From an uncultured Alistipes sp. (GTDB lineage: Bacteria; Bacteroidota; Bacteroidia; Bacteroidales; Rikenellaceae): DNA of 64,000 bases. Shown here piece after piece: positions 16,728 through 25,834 of the stretch. The DNA is taken from NCBI GenBank assembly GCA_910584485.1, contig CAJUAV010000001.1:62001-126000 (forward strand), read 5' to 3'. The translations under genes were made by a program, and so were the position numbers. The notes below the pieces were generated by a model. The model had not been told where the DNA came from, made no database searches, and saw only the letters and a list, made by a program, of their open reading frames with translations. Each line of letters begins with the position of its first letter. Position 1 is the stretch's first letter.

Positions 16728-17453
16728 TCAGTTGACCCGATATTCGATGCGCATCGTGATGCGGGCCTTCTTCTGGCGCGACGAGGTGTTGAACGAGCCG
16801 CCGGCCGAGAACTCTTCGTTCGAGTTGGCGCCCGTGATCTGGAAGACGCCCATGCGGGCCGACTTCACGGCGCCGAGCTTGGCGCCCGCGTTCGAGGCGA
16901 TCTTCTCGGCGCGCAGACGGGCGTCGGCCGAAGCGGTCTCGATCAGCCCCATCTTCACGTCGTCGAGCTTCGTATAGTAGTAGTCGGGAGCGTAGGCCTC
17001 GATTGCCACCCCCTGCGCGATGAGCGAGGAGATTTCGCGCGAGACGACCTCCACCTTCTCGACCTCCTTCGACTCGACCGTGAAGCGCTGGCGCAGCTCG
17101 TAGCCCGCGAAGCGCTGGCCGGCCCATTTGCCGTCCTGGTAGATGGTCGTGAACTGCTTTTCGGCGTTGACGAACTCGAAGATGACCGCTTCGGCGGGGA
17201 TTCCCTTCGAAAGGAGGTACTCCTGCACCTTGCGTTTGTTCTGCTCGACCTTGGCGTAACCCGCCGCGGCGGTCTCCGCTTCGGCGGTCAGCGTGGCGGT
17301 CCAGACGATCTTGTCGGACGAAAATTCCGTTTCGCCCAGTCCCGTCACGACGATCGTCTGCTGCGAACGATACTTGTAGGTGTAGGCGCGGCCCACGAGT
17401 GCGGCGGCGATGACGATCGCCAGTCCGATGATCCAGTACTTACTGTTTTTCAT
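16728..17453 (-). CDS. SIMPL-domain (DUF541) membrane-anchored protein
   Basis: The 241-residue protein has one N-terminal membrane helix (about residues 6-24, WIIGLAIVIAAALVG) and a periplasmic SIMPL domain starting IVVTGLGETEFSSDKIVW. The domain is widespread in bacteria and linked loosely to envelope stress or oxidative stress, without a known reaction. The KVEQNKRKVQEYLLSKGI and ADARLRAEKIASNAGAKLG segments match the family's helix-rich core. It lies 28 bp behind ychF and 68 bp before gltX, so co-transcription is likely. Confidence 0.85.
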   Translation of the reverse strand: MKNSKYWIIGLAIVIAAALVGRAYTYKYRSQQTIVVTGLGETEFSSDKIVWTATLTAEAETAAAGYAKVEQNKRKVQEYLLSKGIPAEAVIFEFVNAEKQFTTIYQDGKWAGQRFAGYELRQRFTVESKEVEKVEVVSREISSLIAQGVAIEAYAPDYYYTKLDDVKMGLIETASADARLRAEKIASNAGAKLGAVKSARMGVFQITGANSNEEFSAGGSFNTSSRQKKARITMRIEYRVN

Positions 17454-17481
17454 AACGATATGAATTTTCGGTTAAACCGTT

Positions 17482-18582
17482 TTATACGTTGAACAGGAAA
17501 TGCATGATGTCGCCGTCCTCGACGACGTACTCCTTGCCCTCGATGCCGATTTTGCCCGCGTCGCGGCACGCCTTCTCCGATCCGAGCGCCACGTAATCGG
17601 CATACTTGATGACCTCGGCGCGGATAAAGCCCCGCTCGAAGTCGGTATGGATAACGCCCGCGGTCTGGGGCGCTTTCATGCCGCGGACGTAGGTCCATGC
17701 GCGGCTCTCGTCGGCACCCGTCGTGAAGAAGGTCTCGAGGTTGAGCAGCCGATAGGCCGACTTGATCAGGCGCGCCACGCCCGACTCCTGCAGCCCCAGG
17801 TCTTCGAGGAAGAGCTGCCGTTCGTCGTAGCTCTCCAGCTCGGCGATGTCGGCCTCCGTGGCGGCGGCGATGACGAGCATTTCGGCCTTTTCGTTCGCGA
17901 TGGCGCGCGCCACGGCTTCGGTGTGGATGTTGCCCGTCACGGCGCTCTTCTCGTCGACGTTGCAGACGTAGAGCACGGGTTTGTCGGTCAGCAGATTGAG
18001 GTCGGCGACCAGCTTGCGGTCCTCCTTTTCGAGCTCCAGTTCGCGGGCATTGCGGCCCTGTTCAAGCAGCGCCTTGTACTGCAACAACAGTTCCACGGCG
18101 CGCTTGGCCTGCTTGTCGCCGCCGACGGCCGCCTGCTTCTGCGTCTTGCCGAGGCGGTTTTCGATCGTCTCGAGGTCCTTGAGCTGCAACTCGGTGTCGA
18201 TCACCTCCTTGTCGCGCACGGGGTCGATCGTGCCGTCGACGTGGGTGATGTTGCCGTTTTCGAAGCAGCGCAGCACGTGGATGATCGCGTTCGTGTTGCG
18301 GATGTTGCCCAGGAACTTGTTGCCCAGCCCCTCGCCCTTCGAGGCTCCCTTGACGAGCCCCGCGATGTCGACGATTTCGATCGTGGTGGGGATCACGCGC
18401 TTGGGCTTGTCGATCTCGGCCAGACGGATCAGCCGCTCGTCGGGCACGGTGATGACGCCTACGTTGGGCTCGATCGTGCAGAACGGGAAATTGGCCGCCT
18501 GCGCCTTGGCGTTCGACAGACAGTTGAACAGGGTCGACTTGCCGACGTTCGGCAGCCCTACGATGCCGCATTGTAATGCCAT
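17482..18582 (-). CDS. ychF: Redox-regulated ATPase YchF (Obg-family P-loop NTPase)
   Basis: This cytoplasmic P-loop protein of the Obg family (OLA1/YchF) prefers ATP over GTP and associates with ribosomes. Motifs: G1 GLPNVGKST (residues 9-17), G3 DIAGL, the altered G4 region around NVDEK, and the C-terminal TGS domain (ADESRAWTYVRGMKAPQTAGVIHTD... ending DIMHFLFNV). The 366-residue length is standard. ATG 18582 gives MALQCGIVGLPN; a longer open frame upstream overlaps the next operon and was rejected. It is the first gene of the SIMPL-gltX-galM group. Confidence 0.96.
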   Translation of the reverse strand: MALQCGIVGLPNVGKSTLFNCLSNAKAQAANFPFCTIEPNVGVITVPDERLIRLAEIDKPKRVIPTTIEIVDIAGLVKGASKGEGLGNKFLGNIRNTNAIIHVLRCFENGNITHVDGTIDPVRDKEVIDTELQLKDLETIENRLGKTQKQAAVGGDKQAKRAVELLLQYKALLEQGRNARELELEKEDRKLVADLNLLTDKPVLYVCNVDEKSAVTGNIHTEAVARAIANEKAEMLVIAAATEADIAELESYDERQLFLEDLGLQESGVARLIKSAYRLLNLETFFTTGADESRAWTYVRGMKAPQTAGVIHTDFERGFIRAEVIKYADYVALGSEKACRDAGKIGIEGKEYVVEDGDIMHFLFNV

Positions 18583-18613
18583 ATCTTTCTTGCTGTTTTT
18601 TCGGTTTGATCCG

Positions 18614-18621
18614 CAAAGGTA
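18614..18621 (-). promoter_or_regulatory. -7 box of ychF
   Basis: On the minus strand TACCTTTG, a perfect TAnnTTTG, lies 31 bp before the ychF ATG. The upstream TTG is not convincing. Confidence 0.5.
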
Positions 18622-18665
18622 ATCATTTCTTCCGAAGGTTGCCCTTTCGACGAACGAAAAAAGGG

Positions 18666-21600
18666 TCACTCGCCGACCGTCACGGCCATCAGACCGATCA
18701 CCACGTCGTTCGAGAGGGTCTCTATTTCCAGTTCGGCCAGCTCCTTCGCGGGATCGACCGGCATTCGGAGCACCACCGCCGCACCCCCTTCGATGTAGCG
18801 GGCTCCGACCCCCTCGATGCCGCAGCGGCGGTCGAGGAAGCGGCTCATCGTACCCGTGGCGAGGTGGAGCCGTTCGAGCGGCAGTCGGTCGGCCAGCAGT
18901 CGGTCGAACGGCGCCTGGAAGGTGTAATAGTCGTGATAGAGGATCTGTTCGACGGGCGCCCAGTTGTCGGGGTTGACCAGCGCGAGCGGTTCGGCGCTGC
19001 TGCCGTCCGCATAGCGGACTCGGACGATGCCGTTTTCGATGCGGCTCTGCATGGGGTTCGTCGAACCCGCCAGCACGAGGACGAGCCGACGGCCGTGCCC
19101 CGAGAGGGGAACCGTCAGGCGGTCGGGATACTGCTCCCAGAGCGAGGTGTAGCAGATGTTGGGGCCCGTGTGCGCCATGCGGAACGGGATGGCCAGCGTA
19201 TCGGGGGGAAACATTTTGTCGCCCGCCCACTGCCAATCCTCTTGGCACAGCGGTTCGCAGGCGGCTGTGAGGACTCCCGTGCGGTCGTCGACCGCCGCTT
19301 CGCGCAGCAGGCGGCGCAGGCCGCTGTCGTCGAGCGCCACCGTGTCGGTCGGGTGGCACCACTCGCCGAAGCCGTGCAGCGGAATCTGCAGCGTGGTCGT
19401 GCCGCTGCGGTTCGAGCGGTAGGTGTTGCGGTAGAGCTCCGTCAGGCGGGCGTTGTAGCAGGCGGAGAGGTCGACGGGACGGTAGCTGCGGATGCGGGTC
19501 GTGTCGGGCAGCGGAAATTCGATAAATTCTTCAATCTGATATCGCCGCCAGAAATGCAGGCCGCTCGGGGTCTCGTGTTCCGCAAAGCCGATTTCCGTGA
19601 TCTGGCGACGCTCGTTCCAACGACCGTCGGAGCCCCACCTGCGGACATACTTAACCGTCGTGCGCGGCCGAGTCTCGATGCGCACGTCGCAGTGACGGGC
19701 CGCGCCCAGCGGGATGCGGATGCGGGGCTCCTCGAACGAGGGCTCGACCGCCTCCCACGCCGTTTCGCGGCCGTCGACCGTCACCCGCACGGGTTCGCGA
19801 TCGGCGAGCGGCACGAAGAGTTCGCAGCGCGTCCCGACGGGGTAGCGGTTGTCGATCGCATAGCGGATCGAGCAGCTGTCGCGCTCCATGCGGTAGGCGA
19901 TATCGGGCAGCTCGATCGCGGCATGCTCCCACGCGGCGGGAAAGCCGGGGTGCAGCTCCACGCGCCCCTCGTCTCCGATCAGGTCGGGACGGATGCCGAA
20001 GAGCCCCTCGACCAGCGCGCGGGCCCAAATGCCGATCGCGTCGGCGAAATCGCGGTAGCACTCGCCGCGGGCGGCGTCGAGATAGCTCAACTGCCCGAAG
20101 TTGAGCGGCGAGGTGCCGAGGTACATGTTGTCGAGCGCCAAGCCTTTCATCAGACGGAACGCCTGCTCGTTCAGCCCCGCCTGCCAGCACGCCAGCGCCG
20201 TGTGCATCACCTCGGCGACGGCGACGTTGTGGATGCTCCACTGGTAGGGCTGCCACGAGGTTGTGGCGGGCAGTCGGTAGGTGGCGAGCGAGGGATATTT
20301 CGCCTCGGTCTTCTCCTCCGCCCGCGCCACGGGTGCCTTCGGCAACGCCTCGAGCGCATAGACAGCCGTAGCGGCCGCCTCGAACGGATCGCCGATCTCG
20401 GAGTCGATCGCATGGTAGACGGTCCAGAGCCCTGCCGCGGAGTGCAGCCGCCGATGGCCCGTCGCATCGCGGTACTCGCCCCAGTGGAGCTCTTCGGGAT
20501 CCCACAGCTGCTCGTGGAGGGCGCGGCGGATCGCCTCGGCCTCTGTGCGATAGGGGGTCGGATCGATTCCCAGCCGTTCGGCGATGCGGGCCGTTTCGCG
20601 GAAGGCGAAATAGTTGTAGGCCGAGGAGTGGGTGACGGGGCCGCCGCCGTAGAAGAGGGCGTCGCTCGCCCAGATGCAGCAGTAGGCGTCGTAGAGGTGG
20701 TCACCGTCGGGGTCGAAGTTGCGCTTTTCCCATTGCAGGTGGCGGTCGATGACGGGGAACAGCTGCCGCATGAGGAGCGTGTCGCCCGTCGCGCGCAGGT
20801 GGCGCAGCAGGGCGTCGACGTAGACCAGGTTCATGTCGTAGTGCGACATTTCGCGGCGCCCGGGGCGGCGGCAGATGTAGCCGTTGCTGTACATCGGCGT
20901 GCCCCAGCGCTTCTCGGCGCGCGCCAGGCAGAGCGCCGAATCGAGCTGCGGGTGCGTGCAGTCGGGTTCGACGTCGGTCACCTGGTTGGAGGCGTAGGTC
21001 GTGAAATGGGTGCGTGCCCGCTCGTGCCACCCCAGCGCATCGCCGACGTAGGCGCCGCGCCAGCCGAGGTGCTCCGTGCGCCAGCCCACGGCACCGTGCA
21101 GCCACGTGCGGCCGCTCCAGATGCCGTCGGCCGCTATGCCGAGGGCCCCCGCGATCGGGTTGATCCACGCGTCGGGCGTCTCGATGCGCAGGCTTGCGGC
21201 GAGCTGCCGCCGCTCGCGTTCGGCCTGCCGCAGCAGGGCGGCCGTTTCGTTCGGGGCGAGGGGCTCCGCAGGCCGCGGAAAATAGACGATCGTCCGCTCG
21301 CCGTGCGGCGGCAGCTCGATCACTCCCTCCAGGTGGGGCAGGATGCTGATCCGATGTTCCGACAGCGGGATGACGAGTGTCACCTCGCCTTTTACTTTCG
21401 CTTCGTAGGCGACCCGCACGAGCGACCCGTCGATGCGGTAGCGGTTCGTCTCGCAGTCGTAGGTCTTCAGGTCGAAGCTGTCGGGCGGATCGACGCCGAG
21501 GTCGCCGTTGCGGTAAAATTTGCGTCCCGAGACGCCGCCGAAGCGGATGCCGATGCGCTGCGGCCGATCGGTCGTGTTCGAGAGCCGCCAGAAGGCCGCG

Positions 21601-21986
21601 TCCGACGAGCGGAGCACCTGCACCTCCAGCTCCACGCCGCCCTGTGCGTAATCCATGCGCCCCGCCGTGTAGCGGGCCGTGCAGGAGCCTGCGGGGAGCT
21701 CGATGCGGAGGTGTCCGCCCATGCCCGGCAGGTAGATGCCGAATTCGGGACGGTCGCTGCACTCGACGCGGAACCCCGTATGGGCTCCGTAAAGGGCGCG
21801 GTTGTAACGCGCCTTTCCGTCGACGGTCTGTACCCCTTCGCCGCAGGGACGGTAGTGTGTCGGGCGCGGCGCCCAGGTCACCTCGTTGAAGGTGTAGCTT
21901 TCGTCGAGTTGCGGACGCCCGTGCTTTTGGGCGTCAATCGTTTGTGCGGCTGCCAGCAGCGGCAGCAGGAGCAGCAGTCGTTTCAT
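18666..21986 (-). CDS. DUF4450-type secreted protein, putative glycoside hydrolase
   Basis: This large exported protein of 1106 residues has signal peptide MKRLLLLLPLLAAAQTIDAQ. The N-terminal third is beta-rich. The middle (about residues 300-620) has the repeated helical layout and aromatic-acidic patches (YDAYCCIWASDALFYGGG, WTVYHAIDSEIGDPFEAA) of (alpha/alpha)6-barrel glycosidases. Beta domains follow at the C-terminus. It resembles the Bacteroidetes DUF4450 proteins found in pectin and rhamnogalacturonan loci. The start ATG (21986-21984) overlaps the upstream stop as TGATG, implying coupled translation with the GH65-like gene. A pectin side-chain activity is inferred from neighbours; no catalytic residue can be assigned confidently. 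Confidence 0.65.
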   Translation of the reverse strand: MKRLLLLLPLLAAAQTIDAQKHGRPQLDESYTFNEVTWAPRPTHYRPCGEGVQTVDGKARYNRALYGAHTGFRVECSDRPEFGIYLPGMGGHLRIELPAGSCTARYTAGRMDYAQGGVELEVQVLRSSDAAFWRLSNTTDRPQRIGIRFGGVSGRKFYRNGDLGVDPPDSFDLKTYDCETNRYRIDGSLVRVAYEAKVKGEVTLVIPLSEHRISILPHLEGVIELPPHGERTIVYFPRPAEPLAPNETAALLRQAERERRQLAASLRIETPDAWINPIAGALGIAADGIWSGRTWLHGAVGWRTEHLGWRGAYVGDALGWHERARTHFTTYASNQVTDVEPDCTHPQLDSALCLARAEKRWGTPMYSNGYICRRPGRREMSHYDMNLVYVDALLRHLRATGDTLLMRQLFPVIDRHLQWEKRNFDPDGDHLYDAYCCIWASDALFYGGGPVTHSSAYNYFAFRETARIAERLGIDPTPYRTEAEAIRRALHEQLWDPEELHWGEYRDATGHRRLHSAAGLWTVYHAIDSEIGDPFEAAATAVYALEALPKAPVARAEEKTEAKYPSLATYRLPATTSWQPYQWSIHNVAVAEVMHTALACWQAGLNEQAFRLMKGLALDNMYLGTSPLNFGQLSYLDAARGECYRDFADAIGIWARALVEGLFGIRPDLIGDEGRVELHPGFPAAWEHAAIELPDIAYRMERDSCSIRYAIDNRYPVGTRCELFVPLADREPVRVTVDGRETAWEAVEPSFEEPRIRIPLGAARHCDVRIETRPRTTVKYVRRWGSDGRWNERRQITEIGFAEHETPSGLHFWRRYQIEEFIEFPLPDTTRIRSYRPVDLSACYNARLTELYRNTYRSNRSGTTTLQIPLHGFGEWCHPTDTVALDDSGLRRLLREAAVDDRTGVLTAACEPLCQEDWQWAGDKMFPPDTLAIPFRMAHTGPNICYTSLWEQYPDRLTVPLSGHGRRLVLVLAGSTNPMQSRIENGIVRVRYADGSSAEPLALVNPDNWAPVEQILYHDYYTFQAPFDRLLADRLPLERLHLATGTMSRFLDRRCGIEGVGARYIEGGAAVVLRMPVDPAKELAELEIETLSNDVVIGLMAVTVGE

Positions 21987-24136
21987 CAGGGCAGCGGTTT
22001 GAGGCCCTCCCAGCGCACCTCCCAGGTGCCGTCTTTCGGGAAGCCCGGGTTTTCGGTCGTGCAGCCGTCCCAACCCGCGCACATGAGCGCGACGGTGGTG
22101 AGCAGGCCGCCGTTACCGGGCAGGTAGCAGCGCAGGCGCGCATCCTGGAAATTGTGTCCGTTGGGCAGGTAGGTATTGGTGCGGTTCTTCATGAGGATCG
22201 CCTCGATCGCCTTCTCGGGTTCGCCGAGGCGCACGGCGCACATCGCCGTCGTGGGGTAGTCCCAGCCCCAGGTCTTGTCCCAGTTCCAGTTGGCGCAGAC
22301 CCAGTCGAGGGTGCGGTGCATCGTCTCGGGTTCGACGAGCGGCGAAAGAGGCACGACGCCGAGTGCCGCCAGCACGGCCATGTGGTCCGACGTGAAGCGG
22401 ATGTCGCGGTAGGTCTCGGGAGCCGTTTCGGCGGCCAGGTAGAGCCCCTCGGCGGCCGTCAGCGGCGAGAGTTTTTGCAGCAGACGGTCCCAGTCGGGGT
22501 TGCGCTCGCGGCCGAGGCGTTCGCGCCACTGCTGCGCCACGTCGATGGCGTAGTACCAGTAGGCCAGCTCGAAGGGCGGATTGACGGTCTCGGCGGCGCG
22601 CAGCGTCTCCTGTGCGGGGATGATGCCGCGCAGGACGTAGCGGTCGTTCGCGGCGTCGTAGTCGGCGAAATCGGCCATGAAGCGCGCCGTCTCCTCGACC
22701 AGATCGGCGTATTGCTCGAGCCACTTCCGCGAGGGACGGGCGCGGTAGACGAGTTCGGCGAGGTAGATCGGGTGCGGCTGCTGCCAGATGAGGAACGAGC
22801 CCGTCTTCGAGGGGGCCTCCATGGCCGACGGATCGGTCATCTTCATCCAGCGCAACCCTTCGAAGCCCTGTCGGCGGGCGATGTCGCGGGCGACGGGGGC
22901 GGCGGTGCGGTACCACGCGAGCGACCGTTCGAGCAGCTCGGGATGGCCCCACAGCGCGAATTGGGCCTGGTGCCAGAAGATCATTTCGAGGTGGAACTTG
23001 CCGAACCACGAGTTGTAGGTGAGGCCCGTCTCCTGCGGCGGCGTGTCGCCCGCGCACTGTACGGCCAGCAGGTACTGCGACAGCACGATGCGGCGTTCGA
23101 GCTCGGCGGCGCGCGGGTCGGTCGCACGGCCCAGATCCACGGCGGCGCCGTCGCTCCAGAAGCGCGTCCAGTAGGAGGCCGCCCGTTTTTCCACGGAGTC
23201 GATCGGCAGTTCGGCCGTCGGAAGGGGCTCCTGCCCGGCTTGCGGGCGGCTGTCGGCGGCCTCGGCGATGTATCCCTCTTCGGGATCGGGCGTGAAGCAG
23301 GCGGCCAGCGCCCACTCGTCCGCGGCGGGGGTCAGCACGAAGGCGTGGGGGCCCTGCTGCGTAAGCGCGGCCTTGCCCTCCCACGTCAGGCGTACGTAGT
23401 AGACCGTCGTGTCGATCGTGCGGCGCAGCGTGGCGTTGTCGGCCGCGGCGTACAGCAATTCGGTGCGGTGGAGCGCCTCTTTCGACCAGTCGCAGGCGTC
23501 GTCCGAGTGGCCGCCCGTGGGGTAGGCGAAGCGGACGACGACGGGGCGGCGGGCCGTCGAACGGATGCGGGCCGCGATGCGGTCGGCAGCGGGGTCGCAG
23601 CAGGTCGTCACCTCGGTGCGGGTGCCGTCGGCGGTGAAGGACGAGCGGATGCTTCCTGTCCAGAGGTCGAGCCGCTGGTCGATGTCGGTTACCGCTTCGG
23701 GAGTCAGCCCGCAGAAGCCGATCGTGCCGAGGTGCAGGCGGTGGGGGTTGACGCGGTACCAGTCCGCGGCCCCTGCGCCGCGCCCCTCCTTGGGCTGCGT
23801 GGCGTAGCGCTCGGTGCGGCCGCGGCCGAAATCGTAGTCGCGCAGCGTCTCTTCGTGGCGGTACGCTTCGGGGTTGGCGAAAGCATGCCATCCCCAGTCG
23901 CTCTGCGTGCCGAGGGGCACCCCTTTGGCATAGTGCTCGGGGAAGGTTTGCAACCCCGTCGCATCGACGGTGAAGGCGAAGCCGCCGTTGCCGACGGTGA
24001 GCGAGGCGAGCGTGTCGAGACGTTCGATGTGCGGCGAGTTGCGCTCGACGAGCGCACGGCGGTCGATGCGGCCGTTGTCGGAACAGCCTGCGGCGAGCAG
24101 CAGCGCGGCCGCAGCCGCGAAAAAGGTTCGGTTCAT
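21986..24136 (-). CDS. GH65-like (alpha/alpha)6-barrel lipoprotein
   Basis: The 716-residue product has lipobox L-L-A-A-G-C with Cys18 followed by SDNGR. After a beta-rich N-terminal region (VGNGGFAFTVDATG) comes an (alpha/alpha)6-type catalytic region. The segment TYNSWFGKFHLEMIFWHQAQF resembles the substrate-site helix of GH65/GH95-like enzymes, and NWDKTWGWDYPTTAMCA lies late. It probably trims oligosaccharides in the periplasm or at the outer membrane. It sits between a pectate lyase gene and a DUF4450 gene in one operon. The glycosidase fold is likely; the linkage cleaved is unknown. Confidence 0.65.
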   Translation of the reverse strand: MNRTFFAAAAALLLAAGCSDNGRIDRRALVERNSPHIERLDTLASLTVGNGGFAFTVDATGLQTFPEHYAKGVPLGTQSDWGWHAFANPEAYRHEETLRDYDFGRGRTERYATQPKEGRGAGAADWYRVNPHRLHLGTIGFCGLTPEAVTDIDQRLDLWTGSIRSSFTADGTRTEVTTCCDPAADRIAARIRSTARRPVVVRFAYPTGGHSDDACDWSKEALHRTELLYAAADNATLRRTIDTTVYYVRLTWEGKAALTQQGPHAFVLTPAADEWALAACFTPDPEEGYIAEAADSRPQAGQEPLPTAELPIDSVEKRAASYWTRFWSDGAAVDLGRATDPRAAELERRIVLSQYLLAVQCAGDTPPQETGLTYNSWFGKFHLEMIFWHQAQFALWGHPELLERSLAWYRTAAPVARDIARRQGFEGLRWMKMTDPSAMEAPSKTGSFLIWQQPHPIYLAELVYRARPSRKWLEQYADLVEETARFMADFADYDAANDRYVLRGIIPAQETLRAAETVNPPFELAYWYYAIDVAQQWRERLGRERNPDWDRLLQKLSPLTAAEGLYLAAETAPETYRDIRFTSDHMAVLAALGVVPLSPLVEPETMHRTLDWVCANWNWDKTWGWDYPTTAMCAVRLGEPEKAIEAILMKNRTNTYLPNGHNFQDARLRCYLPGNGGLLTTVALMCAGWDGCTTENPGFPKDGTWEVRWEGLKPLP

Positions 24137-24166
24137 GGTGTGTCAGATGTGTGTTTGATTGACGGG

Positions 24167-24229
24167 CGGTCGCAGCCTGCGGGCCTCCGCGCGGGGAGGC
24201 TGCGGCCCGCACGGCTCCGTTCGGAGCCG
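24167..24229 (-). repeat. REP-like intergenic element, copy C (downstream of the pectate lyase gene)
   Basis: On the minus strand it starts with hairpin GGCTCC-GAAC-GGAGCC, then the core GCGGGCCGCAGCCTCC...GGAGGCCCGC (24210-24179), which matches copy E (39618-39649) at 29 of 32 positions. The first hairpin differs in sequence from that of copies A and E but keeps the same shape. It lies 6 bp after the pectate lyase stop. Confidence 0.65.
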
Positions 24230-24234
24230 TTTCG

Positions 24235-25821
24235 TTACTTGATCTTTTCCTCTAATAAAAACGTATAATTCTCTATGTTCGAGTACCCGTTCGCGGCTAT
24301 TTTCGCTGCATCCGTCGGGTCGTTCTTGTCCAGTCCGTAGCGCTCCTCGACCGCGTCGGGAATGCCGTCGCCGTCCGTGTCGGTCGGCCGTCGGTTGGTC
24401 GTGTCGATGTTGCGCCAGGTGGCGGCCTCGCCGTATTGCAAGGTCTTGCGCTGGTCGCGCAGGATCGTGCCGCGCTTCCCGAGCGAGGTCAGTTCGTCGA
24501 TCAGGTAGCGGTCCACGCGGTCGCGGGCGGGCAGCGAGGCGCCGACTCCGCGCACGATCCGTTCGTAGGCTTCGCGGGCGTCGACCTGCGTGGCGATCGC
24601 GGGGTGCTTCGGCGAAGGTGCCGCGAGGAAGGTCGGCGTGCCGCTGCAATAGGTGCTCCAGTTCGCGGGGGTAAGTTCGACGCCGCCCAGCGTGCCGTCG
24701 CAGTCGAAATCGTAGCGGTTGCCGACGCAGTAGGTCTCGAACAGCGCGTTGCCGCGCGTGAAGGGCTTCGTGGGCTGCTCCCGCGAAAGGATTTCGTAGT
24801 AGGCGTGTCCGGGCCCCGTGGGGCTGCAGATCGTCGGGTCGCCGTAGATTTCGGGCGTCACCTTGTCGGCGGGGGTGTTGCGCCAGACGTAGCAGGGGCC
24901 GACGATGAAATAGTTGTTTTCGATCTGTGTGTCGGAGCGGCCCTGCGAATCGCTCATGTCGTAACAGCTCGATGATCCCCAGTTGTAGACGACGTTGTTG
25001 ACGTACTGGTTGAGCCCCTTGACCTTGAAATTGCGCGCTCCGTTGTCGATGAGCAGGTTGCCGAAGAGGGTGACCCCCTCCGTGTCGGAGGTCTGGATCA
25101 GGCCGCCCGCCGAGTGGTTCATGCAGCCCTGCCCGACGATCGAGTGCTGGAGGGTGATCTCCTGGGGCCGCGTGCCCTTGTTGTCGGTGTTGATCGAGAA
25201 ATTCTCGTCCAGCCCCCAGACGAACGAGCAGTGGTCGTAGATGACGCGTGCGCCGCTCGAAAGACCCCCCGCGTCGAGGTTGTCCCTGCCCGAAGCCTGG
25301 CGCCCGACACGAACACGCATGTAGCGGACGATGAGGTTCGAAGCCCCCGATGAGCTCACGCGACGGTTGAAGAGCTCGATGCCGTCGCCCGGGGCGGTCT
25401 GGAAGAGGAGCGTCTGGTCGCTTTTGAGCACGAGATCCGACTTGAGTTCGATGACGCCCGCCACGTCGAAGACGATCGTGCGGCCGCTGCGGCTCACCGC
25501 TTCGCGCAGCGATCCCGCGCCGTTGTCGGCGAGTGAGGTGACGTGGACGATCTCTTTGCCGCGGCCTCCCGTGGCGAAGCGGCCGTGCCCTTCGGCCGTG
25601 GGGAACGCCTTGACGGGCCCGTAGTCGGGGAACGTTTCATGCGGCTTCTCTTCGTCCCCGGGTTTTTCGCCGCCGGGTTTCTCCTCGTCGTCGTCCTTGT
25701 CGCCGGGCTCCTCCTGGGAAGGGGGAACGGGCTGCGGCTCTTCCGAATCTCCTCCGCCGCAGGCGACGAGCAGGAGTCCCGTCAACAACAGCGGCAGCAG
25801 GGTGTGTAACGTGCGTTTCAT
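24235..25821 (-). CDS. PL1-family pectate lyase lipoprotein
   Basis: The 528-residue protein has lipobox L-L-V-A-C (Cys21), then an acidic, Pro-rich linker (about residues 22-65) that would hold the enzyme away from the membrane. The parallel beta-helix starts at PTAEGHGRFATGGRGK and includes the motif block IYDHCSFVWGLDENFSI, the polysaccharide lyase family 1 equivalent of the WIDH region. It cleaves homogalacturonan by beta-elimination, giving unsaturated oligouronides for the GH105 enzyme encoded just upstream. The C-terminus has a Ca-binding type repeat, DTDGDGIPDAVEERYGLD. The linker and the repeat suggest surface display. Confidence 0.88.
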   Translation of the reverse strand: MKRTLHTLLPLLLTGLLLVACGGGDSEEPQPVPPSQEEPGDKDDDEEKPGGEKPGDEEKPHETFPDYGPVKAFPTAEGHGRFATGGRGKEIVHVTSLADNGAGSLREAVSRSGRTIVFDVAGVIELKSDLVLKSDQTLLFQTAPGDGIELFNRRVSSSGASNLIVRYMRVRVGRQASGRDNLDAGGLSSGARVIYDHCSFVWGLDENFSINTDNKGTRPQEITLQHSIVGQGCMNHSAGGLIQTSDTEGVTLFGNLLIDNGARNFKVKGLNQYVNNVVYNWGSSSCYDMSDSQGRSDTQIENNYFIVGPCYVWRNTPADKVTPEIYGDPTICSPTGPGHAYYEILSREQPTKPFTRGNALFETYCVGNRYDFDCDGTLGGVELTPANWSTYCSGTPTFLAAPSPKHPAIATQVDAREAYERIVRGVGASLPARDRVDRYLIDELTSLGKRGTILRDQRKTLQYGEAATWRNIDTTNRRPTDTDGDGIPDAVEERYGLDKNDPTDAAKIAANGYSNIENYTFLLEEKIK

Positions 25822-25834
25822 AGCGATAAAAGGG

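Noticed and set aside
18583..19362. Upstream extension of the ychF frame to 19362
   Set aside because: It runs antisense-free through the DUF4450 gene only as an alternative frame; ychF homologues start at MALQCGIVGLPN and a -7 box lies at 18614-18621.
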